A stretch of DNA of 48,308 nt from Claveliimonas acetigenes (GCF_025567385.1 NZ_JAOQJU010000026.1:1-48308); one strand, 5' to 3'. Positions 24,026-32,016 are shown, numbered from the stretch's first letter. Numbers and translations: made by a program. Notes: generated by a model from the sequence alone, not told the origin.

Positions 24026-24056
24026 AAAAAAAGGAGACTTCATTTCTGAAATCTCC
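24026..24056 (-). terminator. Terminator after the ROK gene
   Basis: On the minus strand GGAGATTTCA-GAAA-TGAAGTCTCC (one mismatch) is followed by seven T. Confidence 0.85.
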
Positions 24057-24077
24057 TTCTGAAACACCGTATCTCCC

Positions 24078-25205
24078 TTATATTAGTCTTACGAAATCTT
24101 CAATTACTTCCACTGCCGCTCCAAGCGCCGCTGCCCCAACCTTATATCTGCTGCTAGTTACAAATTGCTGATCTTCTGTGAATGTGTTCCGTTCCGATAC
24201 TTTATTCCATATATCCGACAAATAAGGTTCTGCATAGCTCCCCACATATCCTCCCAGAATAATATCACAGTCAAGAAGCATATGGATATTATTCAATGCC
24301 ACAGCCAAATAGCCTGTATAGACATCCCACATTTCTACCGCTTTTTGATCTTTCTTTTCCAGCAATCCAAAAAACTTTTCTAATTTTCCCTCTGTCGTAC
24401 CCGACAAAATCGCCGCGCTGCAATAGGCATCCAGACAACCTTTTTTTCCACAATAACAATTCTTTCCATCCGGGATTACGGTCATATGCCCAACTTCCCC
24501 ACATCGAAAATGACTTCCTTGTACAAGTCCATTATGATCAAAAATCGCTCCTCCAACTGTATTGCTTAAAGACAAGTAGAAAAACCGTTCCCGTTCATCG
24601 GAATGGATTCCTTCCGCATAAGCTCCTGCATTTGCATCATTTAGGAAACAGCAAGGGTATCCGAAAAAGCCACTTATAGAATCAAAAGATATCATTTTTA
24701 CACCAAGGATATGCGAATATGTGATCAATCGTCTGTCCAAATCAATAATTCCAGGAAAAGAAATTCCTATACCCAAAATCCTCTTGCGGTCAATGTTACT
24801 TTCTTCCAAAAAAGATTCCAGTTCATCATTCACCCTACGATAATAAGCATCCTCATGAGCATAGGGAAGAAAAATCCGCACATATTTTAAAATCTCACCG
24901 GTAAGGTTGGTAAGCACAAAACCAATATGGTTTTTTGTAATATCCAACCCAACCGCCTGCTTTACATTAACCGCAACCGACAGCGCCTTTGCGCGCCTTC
25001 CTCCTGTGGACTGCAATTCCCCAGTTTCTTCAATGAATCCTTTCTCAATCAGTTCCTTTGTAATCTGCGTTACAGTGGGAAGGCTCATCTTCATATCATA
25101 TGAAATATCCGGATTCGAAACCGTTCCATGCTTGCAGATATATCGGAAAACGCGATTCCTGTTTTTTTTCTTTACCTCTATGTTTGTTGTCTGCTTTCCT
25201 TCCAT
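24078..25205 (-). CDS. ROK family transcriptional repressor
   Basis: About 375 residues. The N-terminal winged helix (about 10-70) includes VFRYICKHGTVSNPDISYDM, TVTQITKELIEKGFIEETGE and STGGRRAKAL. The ROK sugar-binding part includes VGLDITKNHIGFVLTNLTGE and the zinc motif CGEVGHMTVIPDGKNCYCGK, then KGCLDAYCS. ATG 25205 is chosen, with AGGCGG upstream and the DNA-binding domain right after; the open frame to 25313 is not needed. XylR/NagC relatives repress sugar operons and release DNA on binding the sugar. It is separated from the polyol operon by its own terminator. Confidence 0.88.
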   Translation of the reverse strand: MEGKQTTNIEVKKKNRNRVFRYICKHGTVSNPDISYDMKMSLPTVTQITKELIEKGFIEETGELQSTGGRRAKALSVAVNVKQAVGLDITKNHIGFVLTNLTGEILKYVRIFLPYAHEDAYYRRVNDELESFLEESNIDRKRILGIGISFPGIIDLDRRLITYSHILGVKMISFDSISGFFGYPCCFLNDANAGAYAEGIHSDERERFFYLSLSNTVGGAIFDHNGLVQGSHFRCGEVGHMTVIPDGKNCYCGKKGCLDAYCSAAILSGTTEGKLEKFFGLLEKKDQKAVEMWDVYTGYLAVALNNIHMLLDCDIILGGYVGSYAEPYLSDIWNKVSERNTFTEDQQFVTSSRYKVGAAALGAAVEVIEDFVRLI

Positions 25206-25216
25206 GTTATACCGCC

Positions 25217-25230
25217 TATACTTTATTAAA
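25217..25230. promoter_or_regulatory. Candidate ROK operator upstream of its own gene
   Basis: TATACTTTATTAAA, followed by G, gives the perfect dyad CTTTATTAAAG. It is identical to 23890-23903 and suggests autoregulation. Confidence 0.55.
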
Positions 25231-25317
25231 GTGTTTTTTTTAGTATAACACCTCGCCTTCCAAAAAGCAACTTTACCGTTTCGTCTTTTCGGACTGCCTC
25301 CAACACATGGCATCGGT

Positions 25318-25520
25318 TTACAGATTTAAATCTTTCAACCATCTCTTTATAGTACCTTCTGACACCTCTCCGTTCAACAGTTTTCCTTTTAACAGTATTG
25401 CACCGGGACAGCTTGGTTTCAATTTATCATTTGTTCTTCCCATACCTCTGCCAGTTTCCAAGCAACTTTCGCAGTTACGCCGCTTGCTGAAAAATACGTC
25501 ACTAAAATTTTCTTGCTCAT
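25318..25520 (-). pseudogene. Flavodoxin with large internal deletion
   Basis: From ATG 25520 (GGAGGT upstream) the frame reads MSKKILVTYFSASGVTAKVA then KLAEVWEEQMIN and stops at 25419. In another frame, the last third of a flavodoxin is visible: GMGRTNDKLKPSCPGAILLK to IKRWLKDLNL, ending at 25318. About 90 residues between the two parts, including the isoalloxazine loop, are missing. It lies downstream of a MATE gene and keeps a good start region. Confidence 0.8.
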
Positions 25521-25548
25521 AATATACCTCCATCATTTTTACACACAA

Positions 25549-26892
25549 TTATATTACCTGAAAAGTCTTCCACTTTCCGGACTTCTGTCTCCAGAAGAAA
25601 ATAATCGCCCGGATGATCCAGTCACTGACCATTGCAATCGCAATTCCTATGACGCCCATTTGCAGGATAACCCCTAAAAGCCAGGACAACAATAAACGCA
25701 CCGCTATGGTGGATATGACCGAAACATACATGGTAAACTTTACATCACCTGCAGCTCGCAACCCATTACTGAGTGCCCCGGAAAAAGGATATGCAATGGC
25801 ATTGAATAGATTGTGGATTAGAACCAGCCATATCACAAGCTGCTTTGTATCCGGCTCCAACGCATAGAATCTCATAAATAAGGGAGTCAGCAGAAAAATC
25901 AGAAGATTCCATACCGATGAAAGCACCAGCGTGATCTTCGTCAATTTCTGAAAGTAGACTTCCGCAGCCTGTATATCCCGGTTTCCCATACACTGTCCAA
26001 TGACTGTGATAAACACCGGTCCCATAGCAACACCGGCCAGGGCAGCCAAAGACCAGATACTTTGCGCCACGCCATTTGCGGCAATCTGATAAGTACCAAA
26101 AAGCGCCACCATACTGCTGAGAGCCACCTTTACCAACTGGAAAACGCCGTTTTCCAGCCCATTGGGAATGGCAATCCTTAAAATATTTCGCATAAGTTCC
26201 CCATTCCACTGAAAAATCCACTTTTCGGCATAGAATACATCGTTTTTCCTGCGGAAGCAAAGCACTGTGATGACCCCAGCCGAAAATGTCCGGGCAATCA
26301 GGGAAGGCCAGGCGACACCGGCAACGCCTGCGTGCAGCACAAACACACCGATCAAGTTGCCAATGACATTAATGATATTGGACGCCACTGACAGGTACAT
26401 AGTCACGCTGGTTTTTCCCATGCTGCGAAAAAGCGCGGCGCCGGCATTATAAACCGCCAAAGCCGGGTAGGAATAAGCGGAAATTCTAAGATAGGTAATA
26501 CATGCCTGCATCACATCGCTTTCCACTTTTCCAAACATTAAACGAAGCATTCCCTCATTCCCAATCAGTACAAGTGCCGAAACCAATGCGGAAAAAATCA
26601 CAGAGAACAGCAGGAGCTGGCTTGCGGATTCCCCTGCGGCATCCATTGCCTTTCTGCCAATGTACTGGCTGATCACCACCGCTCCGCCAGATGCCAGCGC
26701 CGTAAACAGGTAAATAAAAATCGTATTGAACTGGTTTACCAGAGAAACACCTGAAACCGCTGCTTCTCCGGCATAGCTGACCACCAATGTATCTGCCAGC
26801 CCCACAAGCATAATCAACAACTGCTCTAAAAAAAGTGGGACAATCATCTCCTTTAATGCTTTATTTGAAAACAACTCCATTTGCTCGTCCAT
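25549..26892 (-). CDS. MATE family efflux transporter
   Basis: 447 residues, twelve hydrophobic segments in two similar halves. The start has FLEQLLIMLVGLADTLVVSY and VSGVSLVNQFNTIF, typical of the MATE branch with VGxADT (DinF/MepA-like). AAGGAAGGTGAAGC precedes the ATG, three bases after the chimeric gene. It ends the operon that starts with the iron alcohol dehydrogenase. Likely a sodium- or proton-driven exporter of drugs or metabolites; substrate unknown. Confidence 0.9.
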   Translation of the reverse strand: MDEQMELFSNKALKEMIVPLFLEQLLIMLVGLADTLVVSYAGEAAVSGVSLVNQFNTIFIYLFTALASGGAVVISQYIGRKAMDAAGESASQLLLFSVIFSALVSALVLIGNEGMLRLMFGKVESDVMQACITYLRISAYSYPALAVYNAGAALFRSMGKTSVTMYLSVASNIINVIGNLIGVFVLHAGVAGVAWPSLIARTFSAGVITVLCFRRKNDVFYAEKWIFQWNGELMRNILRIAIPNGLENGVFQLVKVALSSMVALFGTYQIAANGVAQSIWSLAALAGVAMGPVFITVIGQCMGNRDIQAAEVYFQKLTKITLVLSSVWNLLIFLLTPLFMRFYALEPDTKQLVIWLVLIHNLFNAIAYPFSGALSNGLRAAGDVKFTMYVSVISTIAVRLLLSWLLGVILQMGVIGIAIAMVSDWIIRAIIFFWRQKSGKWKTFQVI

Positions 26893-26895
26893 GCT

Positions 26896-27186
26896 TCACC
26901 TTCCTTTATACAAGAATTTCCTGCCTTTCAAAAGCCTGCGGAACATTCCCACAATCATTCCCCAGTGCATCCCTAAATGAACGCTCATCAGCACAAATCC
27001 CCAATAGGAGGCTGCCATGTGCATACTTCTTGCCATCAGTGCCGTTACCGTAACCACACTTCTGTCCCTGGCAGACAGCTTATCCTCCCGCGACCAAACC
27101 TCACCGAACAGCACATCATCGTTCAATTCTGCAAATTTAGGGGCAAAAGCGCCTAATTCATCACGTCCCGCAGTAACCTTTGCCAT
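26896..27186 (-). CDS. Chimera of carboxymuconolactone decarboxylase N-terminus and DUF4405
   Basis: About 96 residues from ATG 27186, which follows AAAGGAGGCG. Residues 1-52 (MAKVTAGRDELGAFAPKFAE to DRSVVTVTALMA) are the N-terminus of a CMD/AhpD-like protein. The rest (RSMHMAASYWGFVLMSVHLG to MFRRLLKGRK) is the middle of a DUF4405 membrane protein. The join is in frame. The CMD catalytic CxxC/His part is missing, and DUF4405 has only about one helix pair. It is either a pseudogene or a new mini-membrane protein, still inside an otherwise intact operon. Confidence 0.7.
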   Translation of the reverse strand: MAKVTAGRDELGAFAPKFAELNDDVLFGEVWSREDKLSARDRSVVTVTALMARSMHMAASYWGFVLMSVHLGMHWGMIVGMFRRLLKGRKFLYKGR

Positions 27187-27200
27187 CTGAAACGCCTCCT

Positions 27201-27614
27201 TTACTTCAACTTCCCGTATTCTTCCTTTGAAACCGGCTCCAGCCACTCATTTGAAGTATTCTCGCCAGGAATCTCTATTGCAATATGCGCAAACCAACTA
27301 TCCTTTGCCGCCCCATGCCAGTGCTTGATACCCACAGGAATGGCAACCACATCTCCCGCATGAAGCTCCTGTGCCTCCTTGCCCCATTCCTGATACCAGC
27401 CGCGCCCGCCGGTGACAAGCAAAATCTGTCCGCCGCCTTTATCACCGTGATGGATGTGCCAATTGTTCCGGCAGGCAGGTTCAAAGGTCACATTTGCAAC
27501 GCCCACGCCATTTAACTGTGTCAGCATCGCCAGATAAGACTGGCCGGAAAAATATTCTCCAAAAGGGTTCGGAACGCCTTTTTCAAAAATGGTTCCATGT
27601 TCTAATTCGTTCAT
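27201..27614 (-). CDS. Cupin domain protein
   Basis: 137 residues. Cupin motif 1 is seen in CRNNWHIHHGDKGGGQILLV (His pair as metal ligands) and motif 2 in AGDVVAIPVGIKHWHGAAKD. The C-terminus is NEWLEPVSKEEYGKLK. It is a close paralogue of the protein at 29170. Such small cupins are often next to CMD and flavodoxin genes in gut Clostridia, probably as metal-dependent quinone- or sugar-processing enzymes; the reaction is not known. Confidence 0.88.
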   Translation of the reverse strand: MNELEHGTIFEKGVPNPFGEYFSGQSYLAMLTQLNGVGVANVTFEPACRNNWHIHHGDKGGGQILLVTGGRGWYQEWGKEAQELHAGDVVAIPVGIKHWHGAAKDSWFAHIAIEIPGENTSNEWLEPVSKEEYGKLK

Positions 27615-27665
27615 AATAAAACCGCCTTTCCTTATTCATCGGCCGTACTTTCCGGCCATTTTGAT

Positions 27666-27680
27666 ATACCCGAAGGGTAT
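27666..27680. repeat. Palindrome ATACCCGAAGGGTAT, copy 2
   Basis: Identical over 19 bases (27665-27683) to 7308-7326. It lies right after the alcohol dehydrogenase stop. No T-run follows on the minus strand, so it is not an ordinary terminator for that gene. Confidence 0.6.
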
Positions 27681-27683
27681 TTC

Positions 27684-28856
27684 TTATTTAAATGACTTCT
27701 GATAAATTGCCACACATTCCTCATGAGATAACTCTTTCGGGTCAGCAGTAAACAGACCTCCCATGGTTTCACGGGCATTTTCTGCCAGCCGTTCAAACTC
27801 ATCCTCCTGAATCCCAAAGTCGGACATTCTAAGGTCTGCCACACCGCAGTCTTTCTGAAGCTGCACCAGCATATCCACAAAATCCTGCGCACAGTCTGCA
27901 TCCTGCTTTCCAAGCGCCTTCGCCATGGTAACGAACCGTTCATCACAGGCATGGCAGTCCACAAAATGCTGATAGTATGCAGTAGAAATCATAATCAGAC
28001 CTGCCCCATGAGGCAGCCCCTGATGGTAGGCGCTCATGGCGTGTTCCATAGAGTGTTCACTGGTACAGCAGCTCACGGTCATCACCTGCCCGGACAGGTT
28101 ATTGGCAAAGGCCACGCCCTCGCGGGCTTCCAGATCGTTTCCATCCTTTACAGCCCGGACAAGATACCTTCCGATATTTTCAATAGCAGTCAAGGCCAGC
28201 ATATCCCCCATACGGTTATGCGCTTTGGAAATATAGCACTCTGTACTGTGAAACAGTGCATCAAACCCCTGATATGCCGTAAATTTCGGCGGAACCGAAA
28301 CCATCAGCTCCGGGTCAACAATGGACAATACCGGGAACAGGCAGTCATAGCCGCCAAAGCCAATCTTTTCATTGGTTTCATCATTGGTAATCACGCCCCA
28401 CTGATCCGCCTCGGAGCCAGTTCCGGCTGTCGTTGTAATACAGATTACCGGCAATGCTTTTTCTGTGAGGGTTTTCCCGCCGCCGGTGCCGCCATTCATA
28501 TAGTCCCAAATATCGCCGTCATTGGTTGCCATGGCAGCCATGGCCTTCGATGCGTCCATCACACTGCCACCGCCCAAAGCAACGATAAAGTCGCATCTAT
28601 TTTCCTTTGCGTAAGCCGCACCATCCATGACGGTAGAGCGAAGGGGATTTGCCTGTACATAGTCAAACACCACCGTCTCCACGCCTGCATAAGTCAGTTC
28701 CTTTAATACCCGGTAAAGTGTTCCGGTTTCTTTCATGGATTTACCATTTGAAATTACGACCATTGCCTTCTTTCCAGGTATTGTCTGTGTGTGCAATTCA
28801 TTTAATTTTCCAGCGCCGAATAAGGTGCGGGTGGGTACATAAAACTGATAACTCAT
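27684..28856 (-). CDS. Iron-containing alcohol dehydrogenase
   Basis: About 390 residues from MSYQFYVPTRTLFGAGKLNE. Family motifs: ALGGGSVMDASKAMAAMATN (NAD(P) pyrophosphate loop), ITTTAGTGSEADQWGVITND, and the metal-binding His residues in HSTECYISKAHNR, SEHSMEHAMSAYHQGLPHGA. It is the YqhD/BDH butanol-dehydrogenase type, reducing aldehydes with NAD(P)H. ATG 28856 has AAAGGAGG upstream. An in-frame ATG at 28919, also with AAGGAGG, would add 21 residues (MTLAEVTKQLEKYGNTKEDF...), so the true start is open. Confidence 0.9.
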   Translation of the reverse strand: MSYQFYVPTRTLFGAGKLNELHTQTIPGKKAMVVISNGKSMKETGTLYRVLKELTYAGVETVVFDYVQANPLRSTVMDGAAYAKENRCDFIVALGGGSVMDASKAMAAMATNDGDIWDYMNGGTGGGKTLTEKALPVICITTTAGTGSEADQWGVITNDETNEKIGFGGYDCLFPVLSIVDPELMVSVPPKFTAYQGFDALFHSTECYISKAHNRMGDMLALTAIENIGRYLVRAVKDGNDLEAREGVAFANNLSGQVMTVSCCTSEHSMEHAMSAYHQGLPHGAGLIMISTAYYQHFVDCHACDERFVTMAKALGKQDADCAQDFVDMLVQLQKDCGVADLRMSDFGIQEDEFERLAENARETMGGLFTADPKELSHEECVAIYQKSFK

Positions 28857-28982
28857 AAAAAAATCCTCCTTTGTATTCCCATACTTTTCTAACTGTTTTG
28901 TTACTTCCGCTAACGTCATTTCCGCCTCCTTATACCTATAGAAAGCAAATTTCAAAGCATTCTTATCGATGCTTGCGTAAAA

Positions 28983-29032
28983 AATGTAGGTGTAGAGGAA
29001 AGTGCGCTGCACTTTTTTTCTACACCTACATT
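28983..29032 (-). terminator. Large hairpin between cupin and alcohol dehydrogenase genes
   Basis: AATGTAGGTGTAGA (28983-28996) and TCTACACCTACATT (29019-29032) are perfect 14-bp arms. An inner dyad AAAGTGC/GCACTTT lies between them. On the minus strand it is followed by TTTTTT, so it fits a terminator ending the upstream operon. Between 29033 and 29169 no gene start is seen; one short frame (29099-29160, WKKQQPFSLAATKFIE) resembles a LysR C-terminus and may be a remnant. Confidence 0.7.
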
Positions 29033-29169
29033 ATAAACACGGATACAGGTTATATCAAATACTTAGTTTATACGCATAGATTATGCCTAAAAAGCATTTT
29101 CTTCACTCTATGAATTTCGTCGCTGCCAGACTAAATGGCTGCTGCTTTTTCCAATCCGAAGGAGCCTTA

Positions 29170-29574
29170 TTACAGCTTACCGTATTCTTCATCGCTGACC
29201 GGCTCCAGCCATTCGTTGGAAGCCCCCTCTGCCGGAACCTCTACAGCCAAATGCGCAAACCAACTATCCGGCGCTGCGCCATGCCAGTGCTTCACTTCCG
29301 CAGGAATATTTACCACATCGCCGGGATGCAGCTCGCGGGGTTCCTTTCCCCATTCCTGATAGTAACCTTTACCTGCGGTGACAAGCAGAATCTGCCCGCC
29401 GCCGGATTTTGCATGGTGGATATGCCAGTTATTGCGGCAGCCCGGCTCAAAGGTCACATTACCAATCATTACCTGCTCGGTGGAGAGCATATTCAGATAG
29501 CTCTGCCCGATAAAATATTTTGCAAACGCTTCGTTCTTATCTCCCATAGGGAATACACTTGTTATTTTTTCCAT
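29170..29574 (-). CDS. Cupin domain protein (paralogue)
   Basis: 134 residues with cupin motifs CRNNWHIHHAKSGGGQILLV and PGDVVNIPAEVKHWHGAAPD, ending NEWLEPVSDEEYGKL. Very similar to the protein at 27201, and at the end of the operon that starts with the flavodoxin at 31896. Two copies suggest duplication of a functional unit within the redox cluster. Confidence 0.88.
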   Translation of the reverse strand: MEKITSVFPMGDKNEAFAKYFIGQSYLNMLSTEQVMIGNVTFEPGCRNNWHIHHAKSGGGQILLVTAGKGYYQEWGKEPRELHPGDVVNIPAEVKHWHGAAPDSWFAHLAVEVPAEGASNEWLEPVSDEEYGKL

Positions 29575-29580
29575 GATTTT

Positions 29581-29739
29581 TTATTCCTTTCCTTTCACAA
29601 GATAACGCAGCCATACGCTTCCGCCGTCCTTGACCTTCGCGCTCTGCAGCGCAAAGCTGACCGGCGTTTCCATGTATTTTCCCATGATTTTCCCGTCCAG
29701 GGAAGTCATCATATGACAAAAAATATAAGGTCTGTTCAT
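29581..29739 (-). CDS. 52-residue remnant of a RibD-C/dihydrofolate reductase-like protein
   Basis: The frame reads MNRPYIFCHMMTSLDGKIMG then KYMETP, the N-terminus of RibD C-terminal-domain reductases. It is joined in frame to PVSFALQSAKVKDGGSVWLR then YLVKGKE, their usual C-terminus. Most of the enzyme, including the NADPH-binding core, is missing. GAAAGGA lies upstream of the start. It keeps an open frame, a start and position in an operon, so a small peptide may be made, but enzyme activity is unlikely. Confidence 0.65.
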   Translation of the reverse strand: MNRPYIFCHMMTSLDGKIMGKYMETPVSFALQSAKVKDGGSVWLRYLVKGKE

Positions 29740-29761
29740 TTTCTGAATCCTTTCATCTAAC

Positions 29762-30601
29762 TTATTCTTTTTGCGCCTGCGGCTTTAACGGGCCGTAGAA
29801 ATAGCTGGACGTTGCCCCGCCGTCAATCAGGAAGGTGGAACCGGTAATAAAGGCTCCCTTGTCGCTCATTAACAGCTCCGCCACATTTGCCACTTCATCT
29901 GCGGTTCCCGGACGTCCCGCCGGGCAGTTTGCAAACATATTTTTATAGAAGTCTCCGCGTGGACCGTTAAATTCGTCAATCGCCAGCGGCGTCACAATAA
30001 TGCCGGGGGCAATAGCATTGATACGGGCGCCCCGCTTGCCCCACTTAACAGCTTCTGCCATTACCCGCTTCTCATTGCAGCGTTTCGCCATCTGATAAGC
30101 GTGCAGCGTATCCCGGATGTTTTCTGGCTGCAACAGGGGAAGATTCAGCAATTCTTCCGTTGGCGTAGTAGCCAGAAGTTCATCTTCCTCGGCTGTCAGC
30201 GCAGGCATACGCCACCCGGACTGGCTGGAAATCGTCACGCCAACGCCGCCTTTTTTAATCACTTTTCCGACTTCTTCAAGCAGTACCGCTGTACCGTACA
30301 GATCCACTTTCAAAATCGCTTCAATCGGCGCCTGACTGGGAGAAACGCCTGCCGCATTAACCAGCATGGATATTTCCCCATATTCTTGTGCTTTCGCAAT
30401 CAAGTTCAGAATAGATTCACGGGAAGATAAATCCATTTCCACCGGGACTGTATCAAATCCCGCATCGTTCATGGTTTTGGAAATCACCTCTGCGTTTTCC
30501 AGTTTCTTATCACCAACCACAATTTTCATCCCGTAGCCCATTCTTCTGGCAATCGCCATACCAATCTGTCCGGCTCCGGTTAAGATCATGACATCTTTCA
30601 T
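29762..30601 (-). CDS. Short-chain dehydrogenase/reductase
   Basis: 279 residues. The N-terminal cofactor loop is unusual (ILTGAGQIGMAIARRMGYGM, family TGxxxGIG). NAAGVS is the structural NAG motif, and there is VTISSQSGWR with the catalytic Ser. The usual YxxxK appears as YQMAKRCNEKRVMAEAVKWG. IAPGIIVTPL and a C-terminus with GAFITGSTFLIDGGATSSY are standard. Between the Ser and Tyr lies an insert rich in Glu and Leu. It is an NAD(P)-dependent oxidoreductase; the substrate is unknown. It is followed by the mini-gene and a cupin. Confidence 0.9.
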   Translation of the reverse strand: MKDVMILTGAGQIGMAIARRMGYGMKIVVGDKKLENAEVISKTMNDAGFDTVPVEMDLSSRESILNLIAKAQEYGEISMLVNAAGVSPSQAPIEAILKVDLYGTAVLLEEVGKVIKKGGVGVTISSQSGWRMPALTAEEDELLATTPTEELLNLPLLQPENIRDTLHAYQMAKRCNEKRVMAEAVKWGKRGARINAIAPGIIVTPLAIDEFNGPRGDFYKNMFANCPAGRPGTADEVANVAELLMSDKGAFITGSTFLIDGGATSSYFYGPLKPQAQKE

Positions 30602-30620
30602 TATACTGTACCTCCTATTT

Positions 30621-31376
30621 TTACTTATTTTTTATTGCATTGTTCACACACTGCAAAGCGTTCAGACTTCTGGGATAACCGATATACGGCAAGCATTGAG
30701 AAATAATTTTAATCAAGTAGGATTTGTCATTTCCAATCTTCATATTAGCCGCCGCATGGCTGGTAAGCTGCGGCTCGCATCCGCCCTGTGCTGCCAGAAA
30801 GCAAAAGGTAATCATTTCTCTCTGCCTGTAATCAAGCCCTTTCCGAGTATAGTAATCTCCAAAACAGTTATCCGCCAGCCAGCAGTTGATATGTCTGCTT
30901 TCTTCCGGGCCGGATTTCCAGAAATCCCGCATATTCTCCCCGAAAATATCTACCTGCGCCTGCGTTCCTGCCTCTCTGCGGTTCTCCGTTGTCGTAGTGG
31001 CCTGCGGGGGAAGCGGCAGTGCAATCCCCAGTTTCTGAAACACTTCATTGGTAATCTTCAAAAAAGGAAATGCTCTGCCGATTCCAAGATAAGCCACCGC
31101 CTGATAGACAATTTCCTTGACTTCTTCCGGCTTAACACCAAAATTCAGCGCCGCTGGAAGCATAACCCGAAATTCATCGCTTCCCTGGCATCCAATGAGC
31201 GCTGCCAGGATTGCCATAAAGCGTGTCTTATCATCCAGATCATCCTGACGCACTACTTCATCAAACGCAAAATTGTCAAATCTCTCCACAAATTCCGGGT
31301 CAGTCTCCTGCAAAGAGGATTGCCGCTCCGGGAACATTTTGTTATGATACTTCTTTGCAAATTCTGTAATTGCCAT
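30621..31376 (-). CDS. Carboxymuconolactone decarboxylase family protein, two domains
   Basis: 251 residues with two CMD/AhpD-like domains. The first contains FVERFDNFAFDEV, then LDDKTRFMAILAALIGCQGS and VKEIVYQAVAYLGIGRAFPF. The second contains DYRQREMITFCFLAAQGGCE, then LTSHAAANMKIG and ISQCLPYIGYPRSLNALQCV. Members are often peroxidase-like or decarboxylases; here the partners are flavodoxin, cupin and SDR. AGGAGGG precedes the ATG, which lies 34 bases inside the end of the flavodoxin gene. Confidence 0.88.
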   Translation of the reverse strand: MAITEFAKKYHNKMFPERQSSLQETDPEFVERFDNFAFDEVVRQDDLDDKTRFMAILAALIGCQGSDEFRVMLPAALNFGVKPEEVKEIVYQAVAYLGIGRAFPFLKITNEVFQKLGIALPLPPQATTTTENRREAGTQAQVDIFGENMRDFWKSGPEESRHINCWLADNCFGDYYTRKGLDYRQREMITFCFLAAQGGCEPQLTSHAAANMKIGNDKSYLIKIISQCLPYIGYPRSLNALQCVNNAIKNK

Positions 31377-31896
31377 TTCTTTCCCTCCTTATTTCTTCTA
31401 ACCACTCTTTGATTTCCGGCTGCGCATAGTTCACGCTTCCGCCCTTTAGTGCAAGTCCTTTTCCAATCTGCGCCCCCGGACACAGCCTCTTAATATCTGC
31501 CTCGCTGTTTCCCATACCGCTGCCCTCATGGGTACAGAATGGGAAAATCGTCTTTCCTGTAAAATCAAAATGCTCCAAGAAGGTAAACATCGCCATCGGC
31601 ATTGTCCCCCAATAGTTGGGATAACCCAGATATATGGTATCGTACTGTGTCAGATTTTCCGGATAGGTTTTCAGTTCCGGTCTTGCATCTCTCCGCTGAT
31701 CGGCCTGTGCCTGTGCAATACATTCATTATAATTTTTAGAATATTCCTGCATCGGCTCCAGCTTAAACAATTCCGCACCAGTCAGTTTTTGAAGGAACCC
31801 CGCTGCAACCTCTGTATTGCCTATGTCCAGTTTTTTGATCGTACCGCTCACATAATTTTCATCCTTGCGCGAGAAGTACACAATAATCTCTGCCAT
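31342..31896 (-). CDS. Flavodoxin
   Basis: About 184 residues. The N-terminus AEIIVYFSRKDENYVSGTIK is a modified phosphate loop. The centre has YDTIYLGYPNYWGTMPMAMF and CTHEGSGMGNSEADIKRLCP, as in Flavodoxin_4. ATG 31896 follows AAAGGAGC; a longer frame opens at 31974 but crosses the promoter. The 3' end runs past the usual terminus (EWLEEI) and overlaps the CMD gene by 35 bases. First gene of the operon divergent from LysR, hence its likely target. Confidence 0.88.
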   Translation of the reverse strand: MAEIIVYFSRKDENYVSGTIKKLDIGNTEVAAGFLQKLTGAELFKLEPMQEYSKNYNECIAQAQADQRRDARPELKTYPENLTQYDTIYLGYPNYWGTMPMAMFTFLEHFDFTGKTIFPFCTHEGSGMGNSEADIKRLCPGAQIGKGLALKGGSVNYAQPEIKEWLEEIRRERNGNYRICKEVS

Positions 31897-31945
31897 CTCA
31901 CCAGCTCCTTTCTTTTCTTCTGTCTCTATTATAAGCTCTTTTTTC

Positions 31946-31975
31946 TTGACTGAGAATCTCCGGTATGTTACCATA
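31946..31975 (+). promoter_or_regulatory. LysR promoter with overlapping palindrome
   Basis: TTGACT (31946-31951), 17 bases and TACCAT (31969-31974) form a plus-strand promoter for the LysR gene. TATG-N4-CATA (31964-31975) overlaps the -10 box and fits a LysR-type recognition site, so it would give both autorepression and control of the flavodoxin operon (inferred). Confidence 0.55.
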
Positions 31976-32016
31976 GTTTTAACTTAAAGTTTAAAGTATC
32001 TTGTGAGGTAACCTGT

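Noticed and set aside
29099..29160. Remnant of a LysR C-terminus downstream of the cupin gene
   Set aside because: The match is only about 16 residues (WKKQQPFSLAATKFIE) and too short to support as a feature.
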